A stretch of DNA of 64,000 bases from Phlebotomus papatasi (lineage: Eukaryota; Arthropoda; Insecta; Diptera; Psychodidae): assembly GCF_024763615.1 (NCBI RefSeq), contig NC_077222.1:89900001-89964000 (forward strand), read 5' to 3'. The notes under the pieces were generated by a model. It searched no databases, was not told the DNA's origin, and was given only the letters and a program-made list of their open reading frames with translations. Below, in pieces: positions 27,778 to 40,289 of this stretch. The stretch's first letter is position 1; the number at the start of each line of letters is the position of its first letter. Position numbers and translations under genes: made by a program.

Positions 27778-28179
27778 ACAATTAAGGGCATGAAAAGTAT
27801 TTTTTTCACTAAATATTTAATTAAAGAGTTTCGACTAAATATTTTTAAGTGGTTTCTATAATGGATTTGAAACATTTTTTTAAATCCTCAATTTTTGTTA
27901 TTTCTCAAAAAAAGAAATAAAATAAAAACACTTGATTTTTAATATACTAAACATATTGATTTAAGCTCTGTGTTCAAATTTCTCTGAAGATTTTTTAGAT
28001 GTGTCTAGATCAACAAATCATTATAGAATATTGGATTTAAAAAAAAAGATGGAAAAGCGCCCCAGCTTTGCTGAGTGTTGAAACTTACGAGAAAAAGCTC
28101 CCCGTATATTATTTTTTCGTATGGTTGTTGGATGCATACTGATTTACTCCCGATTAAATTGATTCATAAATTAAAAAAA

Positions 28180-28890
28180 ACATCTTTTCGAAAAAGAAAA
28201 TTTCTTATATTTTAGCACGAGTAACAAGCATACGGATAAATAAAAAAGTAAATTCAAGACAGGTATATCATTTACGAGTAATTTACCGACTCATTGCCGA
28301 TTAAGCCCTATGCAGCCGGGTTGGAAATTTCAAGATCATTCAAAAAAATCTAAATTTAAGCAAATCGGTTGAAAAATAAACCCCCCTCTAAAGTGGTTAA
28401 AATTTCACCTTCGATAATTCGATATGTAAATGCTTCACGTACATAGGTGTCTTATGACGAAATATTCACCATGACTAGGGTAAGACGGGATACTTTGGAA
28501 TCATGTATATTTAAGATTTTCTTACTGTTTCAGATGGTCAAAGACAAAAAGAAAACCACGAAGAAGTACAAGACTTTACATTCGATAGTACTTCTCAGTT
28601 GTATTTCCTTTACCAATCCAAAACTGTTGATCCCAAATTACCCCATCTTACCCTATTTCAAACCTATTCGAAAATGAAAAAATTGTAGGACCCGTTTTCG
28701 AAATAAACCAAAAACATGGTTTTGGAAGGGCAGAAGGAAGATGAGAGGACTTATGGGTGGGTCGTCGAGGATCAGAAGTCGATATCTCTATGCGTTTGGC
28801 CTCTAGCCGTTTCGTAAGTTGAAAGAAGTGGATTATTCATAACTGCTCTTTCTTTGAGTTTGAGCAGTCAAATTTGAAAATCTGGTAAAG
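28180..28890 (-). repeat. Repeat R, inverted copy, with a MITE inside
   Basis: 28310-28340 (CAGCCGGGTTGGAAATTTCA) is the inverse of the motif near 25385. 28690-28770 (CGAAATAAACCAAAAACATG, then CGTCGAGGATCAGAAGTCGA) is the inverse of 24500-24870. A 176-bp MITE sits at 28478-28653. Confidence 0.6.
28478..28653. mobile_element. GGGTAAGAYGGG-type MITE
   Basis: 176 bp with ends GGGTAAGACGGGATACTTTG and inverted GGGTAAGATGGGGTAATTTG, flanked by TA at 28476-28477 and 28654-28655. Confidence 0.8.
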
Positions 28891-29482
28891 CCGTGGAACA
28901 CGAATTTCTGTCACTCCCGGATTATGCGCAGTTGGGACTAAATGGAGGGCTTTTAGCTAAACTTATCAAATCCAAATGTAGATGAGGATGATACATACAT
29001 TATACTTCATAAATATCTAACATGAATATATTCAATTTATCTAGAATTATTGTAAAACAGACTGAACATTTTTGTGAAGGAAAATGCATTCAGACTCTGG
29101 CTGATCCTTTCAAGTGAGATGAAAATATTACACTGAAACCGTTCTAAACCCACTATTTTTTTTGTTTACGTAGAAAGTTTCTGGAGTACATTGATCTTAC
29201 CAAATCAATAATTTCTCCAAAACCTAATCAATATGCCTACAATTTTTTAAAAGTTCAACTGATGCCCATATTATTTTTATCACCCGAATGAAGAGCAACC
29301 TGAATTGTATTTGATAACCTTATCGAGTTATCTGACATATCTTATATTGATTCAGATCTTCATATTCAATTATTTACATGTGTCCATTTCATTCTCTATT
29401 CCAATTTCCATTCCTTACTGCAAGATGACACTACTTTTGCTTAACAAATCACCTTAGGTCTTAGGACTTTGACAGACATGAG
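28891..29482. other. Non-coding, no feature recognised
   Basis: AT-rich; no repeat boundary or gene seen. Confidence 0.4.
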
Positions 29483-29597
29483 GATAAGCCGAGAGACGGC
29501 TTAGCGTAATTATATCAGAAATAATGGTTAAACTACGTTTCCATCATTTTCCACTAAGTCGTCTCTTGGCTTAAGTCGTAAGTGTGTCTAGGGCATT
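29483..29597. mobile_element. CCGAGAGACGG-type MITE
   Basis: ATAAGCCGAGAGACGGCTTA on the left, AAGTCGTAAGTGTGTCTAGG on the right, with ATTTCCATC between. About 115 bp, cleaner than the other copies. Confidence 0.75.
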
Positions 29598-29817
29598 AAT
29601 TAAGGACTTAATCCTCCCGTTCAGTTATAACCTTTTCGATTTGAGAGTTCTCTCGGGTTGAGTTCTTTTTCTGTACCGGTTCGAAGGTATAACAAAAAAT
29701 TTACTTAAAACCCGTTGAAAGTTCGAACGTTTAAATTGACAAGTTTTTCAAAATTGATGAGGCTATATATGGCCTTATGCTTAGGAAAAATTGTTTCCTT
29801 TAGGCATGAAATAAACT

Positions 29818-29842
29818 TCAAATTGAATTGAATTGAATTGAT
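29818..29842. repeat. (AATTG)n microsatellite
   Basis: About four to five units of AATTG. Too short to be informative. Confidence 0.7.
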
Positions 29843-30065
29843 TAAGTTCATGAAATTGACATTCCTTTGGATAAAATTGCAATTAAGACAAGACGTTCTG
29901 TTATTCTGAAATTCCACAAAACTACACAAAAAATCACTTTTTGCAGAAAACATTTACACACTTTTGTTGACATTGTTAACGATTGAAGTGTCAAGAATAC
30001 CGAAATTCGAAATGGAAAAATAATCAGCGCTAAACCGGTGAGTACGTGAACTTGCACTTAGGTTT

Positions 30066-30125
30066 CCGATAGATTATCGAATATATTCGATAATCTATCG
30101 GATAGCCAAACCTATAGGTTTGGCT
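30066..30125. other. Two adjacent perfect palindromes before a T run
   Basis: 30066-30101 is a perfect 36-bp palindrome with no loop (half site CCGATAGATTATCGAATA). 30104-30125 is a perfect 22-bp palindrome (half site AGCCAAACCTA). A run of T follows directly. No repeat family in the window contains them. Confidence 0.85.
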
Positions 30126-32163
30126 TTTTTTTAGTTTTGAGTGGTTTTGACTCTTCGAAAGATTATTACTGAACGGAGCCAATATGTATTTGTTAGGAAC
30201 CAATTTTATTCATTTGGCCAAATTTCTCATTTGTGATGCTTTTAACTGCAACATTGCACTAGTAACGTCTTACCTTGCGCTATGTGATGGGCTTTGGCAG
30301 ACTTAGAGTTTACCTAAGTGGCTTGATTGCTATTACTTTTCAATAAACAAGAGATTTTTGCGAAACTTTGTCTCTGGATTATGTAATTAATCCAACAGAA
30401 CGTGAAAAATCACTCATATTGTTTTTATCTTGAGAATGTCAGACATTCTGAAATAACTTTTCTCCTCAGGATTGCTTTACTCAGTATTTCGGGATTGTAA
30501 GATTAATGACACAAAATTTGTACAATTTTCTTCCTTAAGATCTTTCGTTTTTAAGATTTTATTTTTCGAAAGTGAAACTTTTGCGACATTTTAAACGCAA
30601 CAACCTAATATTTTGAATATTCCCATGAGCAATTCTGAATTATCCTAATTGGTGATTGAAGCTAATATTGCCGAAAGGATTATTGCGTCTAATTGAATTT
30701 AGAAGTGATTGACTAAATTGGAATGAATTTTGGGAGGCAATAATTGTCAAATGCATAGAATGTCTATAAATATAATTGCAAATTAATATCATTGGCTTAA
30801 TTTCATTAGAACTTTATCTGCTCTCTGGTATTTCAGATGAAAACCCGAAATCTATTTTCCCATTTAAAAGTCATTTCTGAAATAACAAAGTTTGAACTTT
30901 TGTTGGTCGTTTTAGTTAAATAACAAGCTACAGACATAACCATAATTCTATTTGAGTTACAGTATATCTCAACAAGTTTAATAAATGGTTTATGCGAAAG
31001 TCCTTTTTGTATTGTAATAGGTTAATTGATAACATGATTATTGTTAATTTGATTTTGACCATTTTCTAATTTTTACATTTTTAATATCAGCACTGAAAGT
31101 TTAATTACATTTTAATTCTGTTTTGGTCCCAAAACAGATTCTTAAATCTTCTAGGTGGCTATTTTGTCCATCCAATAAAATTTAAGGGTTATGTTTATAT
31201 TTTTTCTTTAAACGTTTGCAAAATCCCATGCACTTCAAAAACGAAATCCTTGGCACAAACATTGGTATTAAGAGCGGATTTTATATAATGTAAAAGCACA
31301 ATTTGATGATTTTTCCCATAGAAAATTCTATAATCCGATTTGAAAATATTTTTGAGTCAATTAACCTCTATTTTATCATGGGAAAAAACAGCTTGTTTTT
31401 TTGTGCTTTAATGATGAAAATTCATGACAACATATCTCAGATATACTCGTGATTGATTTACAATACCGATTATTCCATGCGTTAAATTCCACTCGATTGG
31501 ATATTTAAAGCTCATCCCCATCCACTGTATTTGCCTCTTATAAACGTATATGCCATCATTTATTTATAGAAAAGGATTTTTCATCTCAGCTGAAGTGTTT
31601 TCGAGAAATCAAAACTTTGAAAGCACTTTTTGATTGGTGATCTATGCTGAGGGTAGGAAAAAAGAGATGAGAAAAGGATTACGGTGCTCCTCAATAAATG
31701 AGGATAGAAGGGATAGAATATGAGAAAGATTTCACAGTGAATAAATCAAGATGAAAAATTATTCTGATATCATAGGGATTTTTACCACAAAGAGGTTTTT
31801 CTCAAGAAATAAATGATTACTTTTACAGTATGTTCAAGGCAAGCTCAAAATTTATTTTGTCCGTATAATGAATTTTAGAAAAAATCAACACTTCAGAGTT
31901 GCTTGTTGGATTAAGATGGGATTTTTTACACTAAGAAAAAAGAGATCTGGGAAGCGAGGTTTTAATCGTGTGTAAAAAGTAGCTCATAACTCAGGTTACT
32001 TAGGTTTGGATTAACACAAAGAATAAAATTGACACCATCTTAATTAATGTGAGAATTTTACGAACTTTAGTTCAATGTTAATTATATTTATGTATAGAGA
32101 ATCGTAAATTGGAGCAAGTGACACTCAAATCATCCAGTTTTTTCTCAGTCTCCACTGAGAAAA
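30126..32163. other. Non-coding intergenic stretch
   Basis: AT-rich. An approximate inverted pair (AAAGCACAA...TTTTTCCCAT near 31290-31320 and ATGGGAAAAAACAGC...GTGCTTT near 31378-31410) suggests a small hairpin repeat. No gene. Confidence 0.4.
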
Positions 32164-33735
32164 ACTTGAATCCCTAATGCCAAATCCAGAAAAAAGCCAA
32201 AATCCTGATCGCGAAAATTGAGTAAAGGCTAAAACCCTGAATGACAAAATCCTGAAAAAGGCCAAAATCCTAAAAGCCAAAAACTAGGAAAGCCAATATC
32301 CCGAACGCCAAAATCTCGAAAAGGCCAAAATCCTGAACGCCAAAAACCGGGATAGATTAAGGGCAGAATCACATTGACAGTAAAATGCTCACCGTCACCG
32401 TCAAAGCCCTCACCGTATTTCGTTGATTTACGCATTTTCATTGTAATTTTTACGCAAATTCTCAATTAACGTGTTACATTATCTCATACTCGGTGGCACT
32501 AGGTGAAAATAATATAAGAAAATTGAAGAAATGAAACGTAAATGCAATAAACGGTGAGCAAAAAAAACTGTACGAAAAACTGTAGCAAAAAATTCCTAGT
32601 TTTTTTTGCTTACCGTTTATCGCATTTTCGCTTTATTTATTCAATTTTCTTATACTATTTTCACCTAGTGCCACCGAGTATGAGACAAGGTAATATCGTA
32701 ATGGAAAATTTGCGTAAGAATTGCAATGAAAATGCGTAAATCAACGAAATACGGTGAGGGCTTTGACGGTGACGGTGAGCATTTTACTGTCAATGTGATT
32801 CTGCCCTAAAACCCTGCTGAAGTCCAAAAGCCCGAAAAGCTTAAATACCGAATATCAAAATCCAGGAATGGTCAAAATCCTGAACGCTAAAATTTTGTAA
32901 AGGGCAAATACCTGAAAACCAAAATTCGAATAGGAGAAATCCTGAAATCCAAAATTCTGAAAAGCCTTCAACCCGAACGCCAAAATCCTGAACGTAAGAA
33001 TTGAGTAAAGGCCAAGATCCTGAATGCCAAAATCTTGAAAAGTTCAAAATCCTGAAAAAATCAAAATTCTGAACGCCAAAAACCCGGATAGATTAAAATC
33101 CTACTGAACTACAACATCTCGAAAAGCCTAAATCCCGAATCCCAAAAATTCAGAAAAGACCAAAATCCTGAATGCTAAAATTCCGTAAGAGGCAAAACCC
33201 TGAAAGCCAAAAACTCGAATAGGCCAAGATCCTCAAATCCAAAATTCCGAAAAACCTACATCCCGAACGCCAAATCCAGAAAAAGAACAAAATACTGAAC
33301 TCCAAAATTCAAATAGCAAAAATCCTGAAAAGCCAAATTGTAGAATTCTTAAAAGTTTCATACTTACTTCCTTGATTTCACCCCAGCCTTATAAAGGCTA
33401 AGAGACATTTTCTGTATTTTGGTAAATTATTCTACAGTCTACACACATCCGTATAATTTGGTCCCTTTCAGAATTTTGATCATTCGGGATTTTGGCTTTT
33501 TGGAATTTTGACTTTTGGAATTTTGGTTTTTCGGAAATTTGGCCTTTTGGGAATTTTGTCTTTTCGGAATTTCAACTTTTTTGGATTTAGTTTTTCAGGA
33601 TTTTGGCTTTTCGGAATTTTGACCTTCGGGATTTCGACTCAATCGGGATAATGTTTTCGGGATTTTGTCTTTTGGGTATTTTAGCTTTTCGGAATTTTGG
33701 CTTTCATAATTTTGGCTTTTGGGATTTTAAAGTAT
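32164..33735 (+). mobile_element. Foldback element copy 3, largest, with a nested MITE
   Basis: Left arm 32164-33345 is a long degenerate array of CCAAAATCCTGAA-type units, interrupted by the MITE at 32361-32806. Core 33346-33470 (TTCTTAAAAGTTTCATAC ... GGTAAATTATTCTACAG). Right arm 33471-33735 is the inverse array (GGATTTTGGCTTTTCGG type). Confidence 0.75.
32361..32806. mobile_element. Harbinger-like fully palindromic MITE
   Basis: 446 bp. Ends GGGCAGAATCACATTGACAG and exact inverse; arms of about 200 bp stay near-perfect through AAATGCTCACCGTCACCGTC. Flanked by TAA at 32358-32360 and 32807-32809. A 3-bp TWA duplication and a GGGC start fit PIF/Harbinger. The related array unit at 33080-33105 (GATAGATTAAAATCCTACTG) shows the unoccupied site. 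Confidence 0.85.
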
Positions 33736-36647
33736 TTAAAGTATTAATGTAGAACAAAATCCAAGTTAGACCGATATTCCAATTTTGACATTGTACTTAT
33801 TACTTCCACACAAGAATTACGACCTGCAAATTTTTTGTTAATTTAGGATTTCCGCGACGAGGTGAACTACTGATTATTCCATTATGTAATATTTATTTGA
33901 AAAAAAAAATTGAGGAACTGTAAATTAGGTAAACATGTAACCAAAGATTTCATGATCGTTTGCCTATCTTCCAAAAAATCGCAAAAAACAGCTAATTTTT
34001 ATCCACCTAATTAAAGTTCTCCCACGAAATTGGAATTGGATGTGAAAACCAAACCCTTCTTTGTTAATATTTTATACCAGAATTTTTCTCAGTGTAGCTT
34101 TAACCCAAATCAATCTATTTCTCATCAAGGCTTGAGGTTGATAGAACAGCTTTCATTTAGATTGAAGAAATTGATTTACATCACCTAAAAGGCTTAATTC
34201 TAATCCTCCAATTATGAATATCAATAAATATACAAAAGGTTCAGAAATTTTTTACACCCGGTTTAGTACAGCACGTTTTTGTTTATCTTGTGAAATGATA
34301 TTTCTTAGAAGAAAATTACTTTCAGACCAACCCTCTCAATCTTTCAAAGTTTTGCAAAATAAATTGTGAAAAAGCGTGAAAATAAATTATAGTTTGAAGA
34401 AGTTTCCCGAGTGATGAAAATAATTGGATAGATAAACATAACATCAAAGATTTTTTAGTAACTTCTGGAAAATAATAATTGATTTATTTGCACTTTCTCA
34501 CAAGTAAACTCTAATAATTAATTTGGTAGAGAGAATTCGTTCTTGAGATTTATCACATTTTCAATTAAAATCACGCCTTTTGAGTTGAACAACATTTTCA
34601 ATCTCGTCTTCGTGATATAAATTAAACATTTTAATTATTGTGTGAACTTTCTTCTGGCGTAGAAAACTTTATCTCATTTTATATGCATCAGGGCTTAAGG
34701 GAAAGTTTGGAATAAATTGATCAATGGCAAAAAGTTTCTCCTTCCTCTCTTTTGGATGTTGAACATGGAAAAGGCAAGGGATTAACAGAAAATGTTCGAC
34801 AGAAAGCTTTAGGGGTTTAGAAAAAAAATACTACAATAATTCGTGATTTTCTGTCATGTTGAATAACGTTTGTAAAATGTCAATCGAAAAGCTCCTTAGG
34901 CCATTTTTCCTATAAGCTCTGGACAAAGTGAATTAAAACAGAATCGTATTCTATTGTGTTCTGTATCGAATGACATTTTCGCCTTTAGAACTCAATAGGA
35001 TATCGATGTCCTGAAAAGTTTGTAAAAGCTCAAAGCTCTCTAGCATCAGAACCAGAAGCTCTTTATTCATTTTCCATAGAATGAAATATTGAAGAATGGA
35101 AGGATAACTTATGTGGCAGAAGATAATCTTAATTGAATTCAAGTGTATACACTCCTGAGAGATTCAGGAAGTCATTAAAAATAATTAATATTTTGCATAA
35201 TAAAAACATCCCAGTGAAACGAAATAGCCCTTATACAAGAGGATTCTATTATACTCAAGTCATTCTGTTTTCCCGTCATTCAGACTTCTCTTCAATTGTG
35301 GCAATTGCTGGAATTTTATGCTTTGACAAGAACATATTCTATTCTTGAGCAATAAATTGGATTGCATTACATTCACGGGCAAAGGCGCAAAAAAAAGTAA
35401 TGAAGCACAGGAAATTGGATATATTCTTTGCTGACTGATATACAATTTATCCTCTCGCTACGAAGGATGGTGATAGAATAATAACTTTTTCGTCTGATGG
35501 TAGTATAAATCTACTTATATACCAAGTATATTTCAATGGTGTCAAAATAAATTGCAAAATCTAGAAACTTTCGATAAAGGAAAAGCAAATGAAAAATTAT
35601 TGCAATTTTGATAATACAGCGTGAAAAAATCTCTCTATTCTCTGTTCAATTTTTTAAACAACTCCGAAAAAAGTTTCAAAAACTATTAAATTCTAGTTAA
35701 AACTCTGAAGAGATTTTATGACAATAATTTTATCAAGGAGTGTAAGCTCTAAACTTTTAAAAGAGTGTATCACCTCTCCGGAAAGAATTTAAAGTTTTCG
35801 ACTAGTAAAATCGTCTATAAACGTAAATTTCATTTTCGATCTAGAAAAGGTTTTGTAAAATAAACCAAGCTTAAAAATTGCACGAGGATCTGGACAATAA
35901 ACCATTACTTAACCACATTGTGGAGGGTCTTTGATAAAATATATTCAGTTGGTGACAGTCACCAAAAATACTTTCCACAGGATGTAATGATAAATCTAAA
36001 GAGGGAAATGTGCCTCCATCTTTGTCAATTACTGACAGATATCCGTCACCTCAGCTTGAATTTCTTCATCATCCCTTGTTCTTCCTGCCTCTGGCTGCTA
36101 CCATGGTTCAGAGTGAAAATGTATCAATTTCACTTTATCCTCTTCTATCATCCCCATCCACCCTTTTAACCCACCCACACATTTGCACAAATAATTGTCA
36201 GAAGATCTTCTACAAGACTAAATGGTTTGAGCTTTTAAGCCAGAGATGTGCTTTTTGACAGAAAATCTCCCAGTATTGATGATGGTAGAGAATTTGGAGA
36301 AAAGTATCGTCTTATATTTAAGGAAAGACTTAATCCCGGCTTTTATACATTTTAGTTGCTAAACAAGGATATTTTGAAATTAATTGTGACACTCTTTATA
36401 GTTAGAATTAAATTCTTAATCACTGAATATTTTGAGTTGATGAAATAGCAAAATTGGACGATAAAAATGTGGGATAAGTATTTTGGTTAATAATAAATTA
36501 GCATATTATGGCACAACATCTCATAGAACAATGAGGACTATTCGGACGGAGGTGGGATTTCAGAACGTACAGGGTTTGTCAGTCATATGCTCCGTGGAAT
36601 CAAGTGCAAGGAAACTCACTGGATGCAATTTGAAAACTTTTACATCA
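33736..36647. other. Non-coding intergenic stretch
   Basis: No convincing exon or repeat. Open frames at 34951-35142, 35133-35445 and 35918-36258 lack motifs and overlap on both strands. 34090-34100 carries TTTTTCTCAGTGTAG, the end of a CACTGAGA-type MITE with no partner seen. Confidence 0.4.
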
Positions 36648-38470
36648 GAAAAAAGGGACAGATAATCCTAACCGGCTTATGTAGGTGAGATTCTTAACGT
36701 GAGCTAACTCGGAGTGCATGCAAATTCGATTTGATGCTGAAGTAGGGAGACGCCATTCAGTTATCTTGAATCAAATTCGTGAAATTATGCAAATTTTGTA
36801 TTTAAACCAAAATATCAAGGATTTGGATGAACTGGCAGAAAAGTGTTATATGGGTGAAATGTAGACCAGAATGTTCTCTATAATTTTGCCGTAGAACTTG
36901 AACTCATCGATTACTCAGAAGCCAAGATAAGCGAGGTTTTTTGTTTCTTAACTCGTTTTTTCATCCAGAGTGCCCCAAGTGTTCATTTGTTGAACTTCAA
37001 CTAAATCAAAGAATTGTTGTATTTTGCGGGACTTTCCATTTAAACCCCTATTTTAAGTGTCTTGGTGGAGTAGAGGCAGTCAAATTGGCATCTGAGTGAT
37101 TTCAAAGCGTTATTATTGGAAAAATCAATTTTTTCACACTTAAACGGCAAAATCGGAGTGATAGCGTAGTCTGAGCGGAAAATGATGTATGGACGAAATG
37201 TAGAGACAAATGTGCTCTACAATTATGTTGAAGTAATCATCAAAATCGGTTCAGCGACAGTCGAGATAATTGAGGTTATGTGATATTGAAATTGGTTTTT
37301 CGACTGTGGCGCCCCTGGTGTTGGTCCCAGGAAGTTCAAATATTCTAGAAAGTTGTAGCATTTGGTGAGATCTTTCGTTTAAGCCCTCATTCATCAAAAT
37401 CGGTCACATAGAACCGGAGATATGATTTTTTGAATTTCGTGAACTTTGACCCCTCATATCTCCGGTTCTATTGAAACCACAGCGCACATACGCACCATTT
37501 TGGAAACGTCCTAGACTGGACTACAATATACTAAAATTTCATTAACTTGCACAATGCCGTTTTTGAGAAAAGTAACTTTGAATTTCGATGAATTTTGACG
37601 CTATCACAGCGCCACCTGTGGTGACTTTTTGAACTTCCATCTGAAAGTGCTCATCGAGACGAAACCAAAAAGGTAAAATTTAGGTCGCTATGTTAATTAG
37701 AACCGGAGATAGAGGCCGGTCAATGTTCGAACTTTGACCCCTTATAGCTCGGGTCAGGGGTTATGGATCGACTTAAGGTTTTTTTTGTTTGATAGGTATA
37801 ATCAACGGCTACAACATACTAAATTTTCAGCCCGATGCACAATGGAATTTTTGAGTTATTTAACTTTTAAGATTTAAAAATTTTCTTTTTAAAAAAAGCG
37901 CCCCTAGCGGTGGTTTTATGAACTTGCGATGTTAGAAGGAGAAGTGGCATTTCACGAGAGCTTTCCAAAAAGCCCTCACTTTTTAAATTCTGACAATTAG
38001 AACCGGAGTTATGGCCATTTTAAGAAATTTTTTTTGGACCCTTATAGCTCGGGTCAGGGGGGTCGGGGGACCTTAAGTTTGGTATTGATGGAAAGCTCTA
38101 AGGCCCAGCTATAACATACTAAAATTTGAGTCCGCTGAATGCCATAGGGGCGGAGCTATTGAGAAAACAAAAAAAGGGGGGTCTTCAAAATGGCGGAAGG
38201 AGGGGTGGGGGGTGGGGGGTCTATGCACCAAGTTGCAATTTTCACCCGATATATAACCTTTGCCGAAAACCGCAAGTCGATATCTTTTTTAGTTTAGGAG
38301 CTATTAAGCTCCAAAGAGCGGCCGGCCGGCCGGCCGGGAACGTAAATTAGCCACATATATATTCGTGATCAGGAAGTGCTGAAACACATTTTGGCCAAAT
38401 TTGAGGTCGATCGGACGACATGAAATTTTGTTAGGATTATAGTAGGTGAGATTGTTAAGAATCTCACCTA
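36648..38470 (+). mobile_element. 1.8-kb modular non-coding repeat
   Basis: Starts AAAAAAGGGACAGATAATCC and ends in the hairpin TAGGTGAGATT...AATCTCACCTA; the left end carries the same TAGGTGAGATTCTTAA. The interior consists of four diverged modules starting near 36969, 37309, 37610 and 37899. Each has a (G)CGCC-CC-x-GTGG/AGTG word, TTGAACTT, then AGAACCGGAG(A/T)TA, CATA/TTATAGCTC-GG and ATACTAAA(A)TTT. Near the 3' end is (GGCC)n at 38319-38337. No coding frame. Confidence 0.65.
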
Positions 38471-38502
38471 ATACTGATGATCTAAAGGTGATTCAAACCC
38501 AG

Positions 38503-38570
38503 AGAACTTGCATCATAGAGCGAGTACTCTACCACTTGAACCATTAAACGTCCCAAAAATTAGTATAGTG
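38503..38570 (-). pseudogene. tRNA-like sequence (tRNA pseudogene or SINE head)
   Basis: On the minus strand: GGTTCAAGTGGTAGAGTACT resembles a D-arm/A box, an anticodon-like arm follows, and GGGTTTGAATC resembles the B box (GGTTCRANTCC with changes). The stems contain mismatches and the acceptor stem does not close, so it is not a working tRNA. Confidence 0.45.
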
Positions 38571-38767
38571 AATAATTAAAAAACATATATTTTACTTAGA
38601 ATAAGAAACTGGAGTCTACATTGGTGTGATCCTGCCTTGGAAAGCCCATACTGACAATTTGGCAAACTCGTTCTAAGTCGTTTCTATCGCATTGCTCATC
38701 TTTGTCCTATATATATGTATTTCATCAGCGTGGAGTCCAAAAGTTGCTCTATGGCTTACCCTTTTAA

Positions 38768-38989
38768 CTCTTTCGCGTCTTTAGGGTCATATATGACCCG
38801 GGGAAAAAAGTTTCTTTTTGGCTATTTACATTAATTGAAATCTAACTGGAGTCTTGAGAAAATGAGCCAAGAATCTTACATCCTTCTATTATGATGTCGT
38901 GCACGAACAGATAGATTTCAATTAATGTAAATACCCAAAAAAAAACTTTTTTCCCCGAGTCATGACATTACCCTAAAGACGCGAAAGAG
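38768..38989. mobile_element. piggyBac-like palindromic MITE with TTAA duplication
   Basis: 222 bp with ends CTCTTTCGCGTCTTTAGGGT and its inverse, flanked by TTAA at 38764-38767 and 38990-38993. The subterminal GGGTCATATATGACCC is a perfect palindrome. Arms of about 90 bp include TTTACATTAATTGAAATCTA. Confidence 0.85.
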
Positions 38990-38993
38990 TTAA

Positions 38994-40289
38994 GGATCAC
39001 CCTTATGCACCTGCTCTCGCATCGGTCCTTCGATGCCAGAGTAGAGCTTTGTCATCCTTTCTATCCTCCAAAAACGTAGAAGTGACGTGACTAAATTTAT
39101 GTAATTACAATTTAGCTCTACGAAACAATTTTTAAACTAATAAAATAATTGTTCGGCCCAGTTTCCTTTAGAAATATGTGAAGAAATCGTATATCCATGT
39201 AACATCACAACTCAAAATAGCCCCGCCTTCTCCTAAATATCGAAAGATTTGAAAATTGTGTTTGCTTTTTAAGAATTTAATCAAGGAATTCCAACGCTCA
39301 CCGGAATTATGGTTTATCCTAAAAGCTTGCCTAGTCTAGGATAATTCGATACATAATCTAGAATTAGTCACGCGCAAAATACAAAATTCCTAATTTCAAT
39401 TAGCCCTCTTGAATTGTTACTAATTTGATATAGAATGGTGAATAAATTGATAAAACTTACAAGCTTTTAAAAAATACTTTATAAATTTTCATAAACATAC
39501 AGGTTTCGTTTCAACAAGGATTACAGAAACTAAACTATCCAAATGCGAAAAGAAAATTACCTTTTTCACATTAAAATGTCTAGTTGTTTTCATTATAGCT
39601 CTTATGGTTTCTGATTCTTAATAGCATTCTTGATTAAATTATTTATTACTCACGCACTATTTTGAATTAGTGGTTTACCTTAATTTGAAAAAAGCATATT
39701 CTTTCACTGTAAATTTTCTTTAATCTACCTCATTAGGAAACTAAAAATTTTTCTGATTTATAATTATTCATTAAAAAAAATTAAATTGCAATAATAATCA
39801 TGAAAGTATCAACCTGGAATAACGAGTTACAATTTTAAAATTTTTATCCATAGTGTACTCAATCAACTCATTGATTAACAAAAGCGATTAAAATTCTGCA
39901 CTTAAAAGGGCTCTGTAAACGGTTTTAAGACCAAACGTATAGAGATATCAAAATCTGAATTTTGTGACTCCTTAAATCGATTTTCGCTTCAATCAAATTT
40001 ACTCTTTTTCAAACAAATTTTCTGCATAAATGTGCAGAAAACGTTTAGTAAACTATTGACTTTCACTATGTTAAAAGCTAAATCTTAACAAAAATATAAT
40101 TTCCTTTTCTCTTTGTCAAGACTTCTATGATAATCTTTCTGATTTTATTGGTTTTGTCATAAAAATGTCATTGCCCGCGATCCCAATAGGGATAAGCGGG
40201 GATAAGCGGTTCAAAATGAATGAATGAATAAAAACCTTATAAAAAAGAAACATTTTGACATGGAATCTCTTAAGAGAAATATACCGATT
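38994..40289. other. Non-coding, AT-rich
   Basis: Nothing recognisable. No open frame of note and no clear repeat ends. Confidence 0.4.

Noticed and set aside
30104..30133. Hairpin plus T run as a bacterial rho-independent terminator
   Set aside because: The window is eukaryotic with spliced genes; no bacterial transcription unit is present.
36010..36258. Ser/Pro/Leu-rich 82-residue frame
   Set aside because: Overlaps another frame on the same strand and has no motif, splice partner or repeat identity.
38318..38338. (GGCC)n as a CpG-island promoter
   Set aside because: It is a simple-sequence run inside a dispersed repeat with AT-rich flanks and no transcript evidence.
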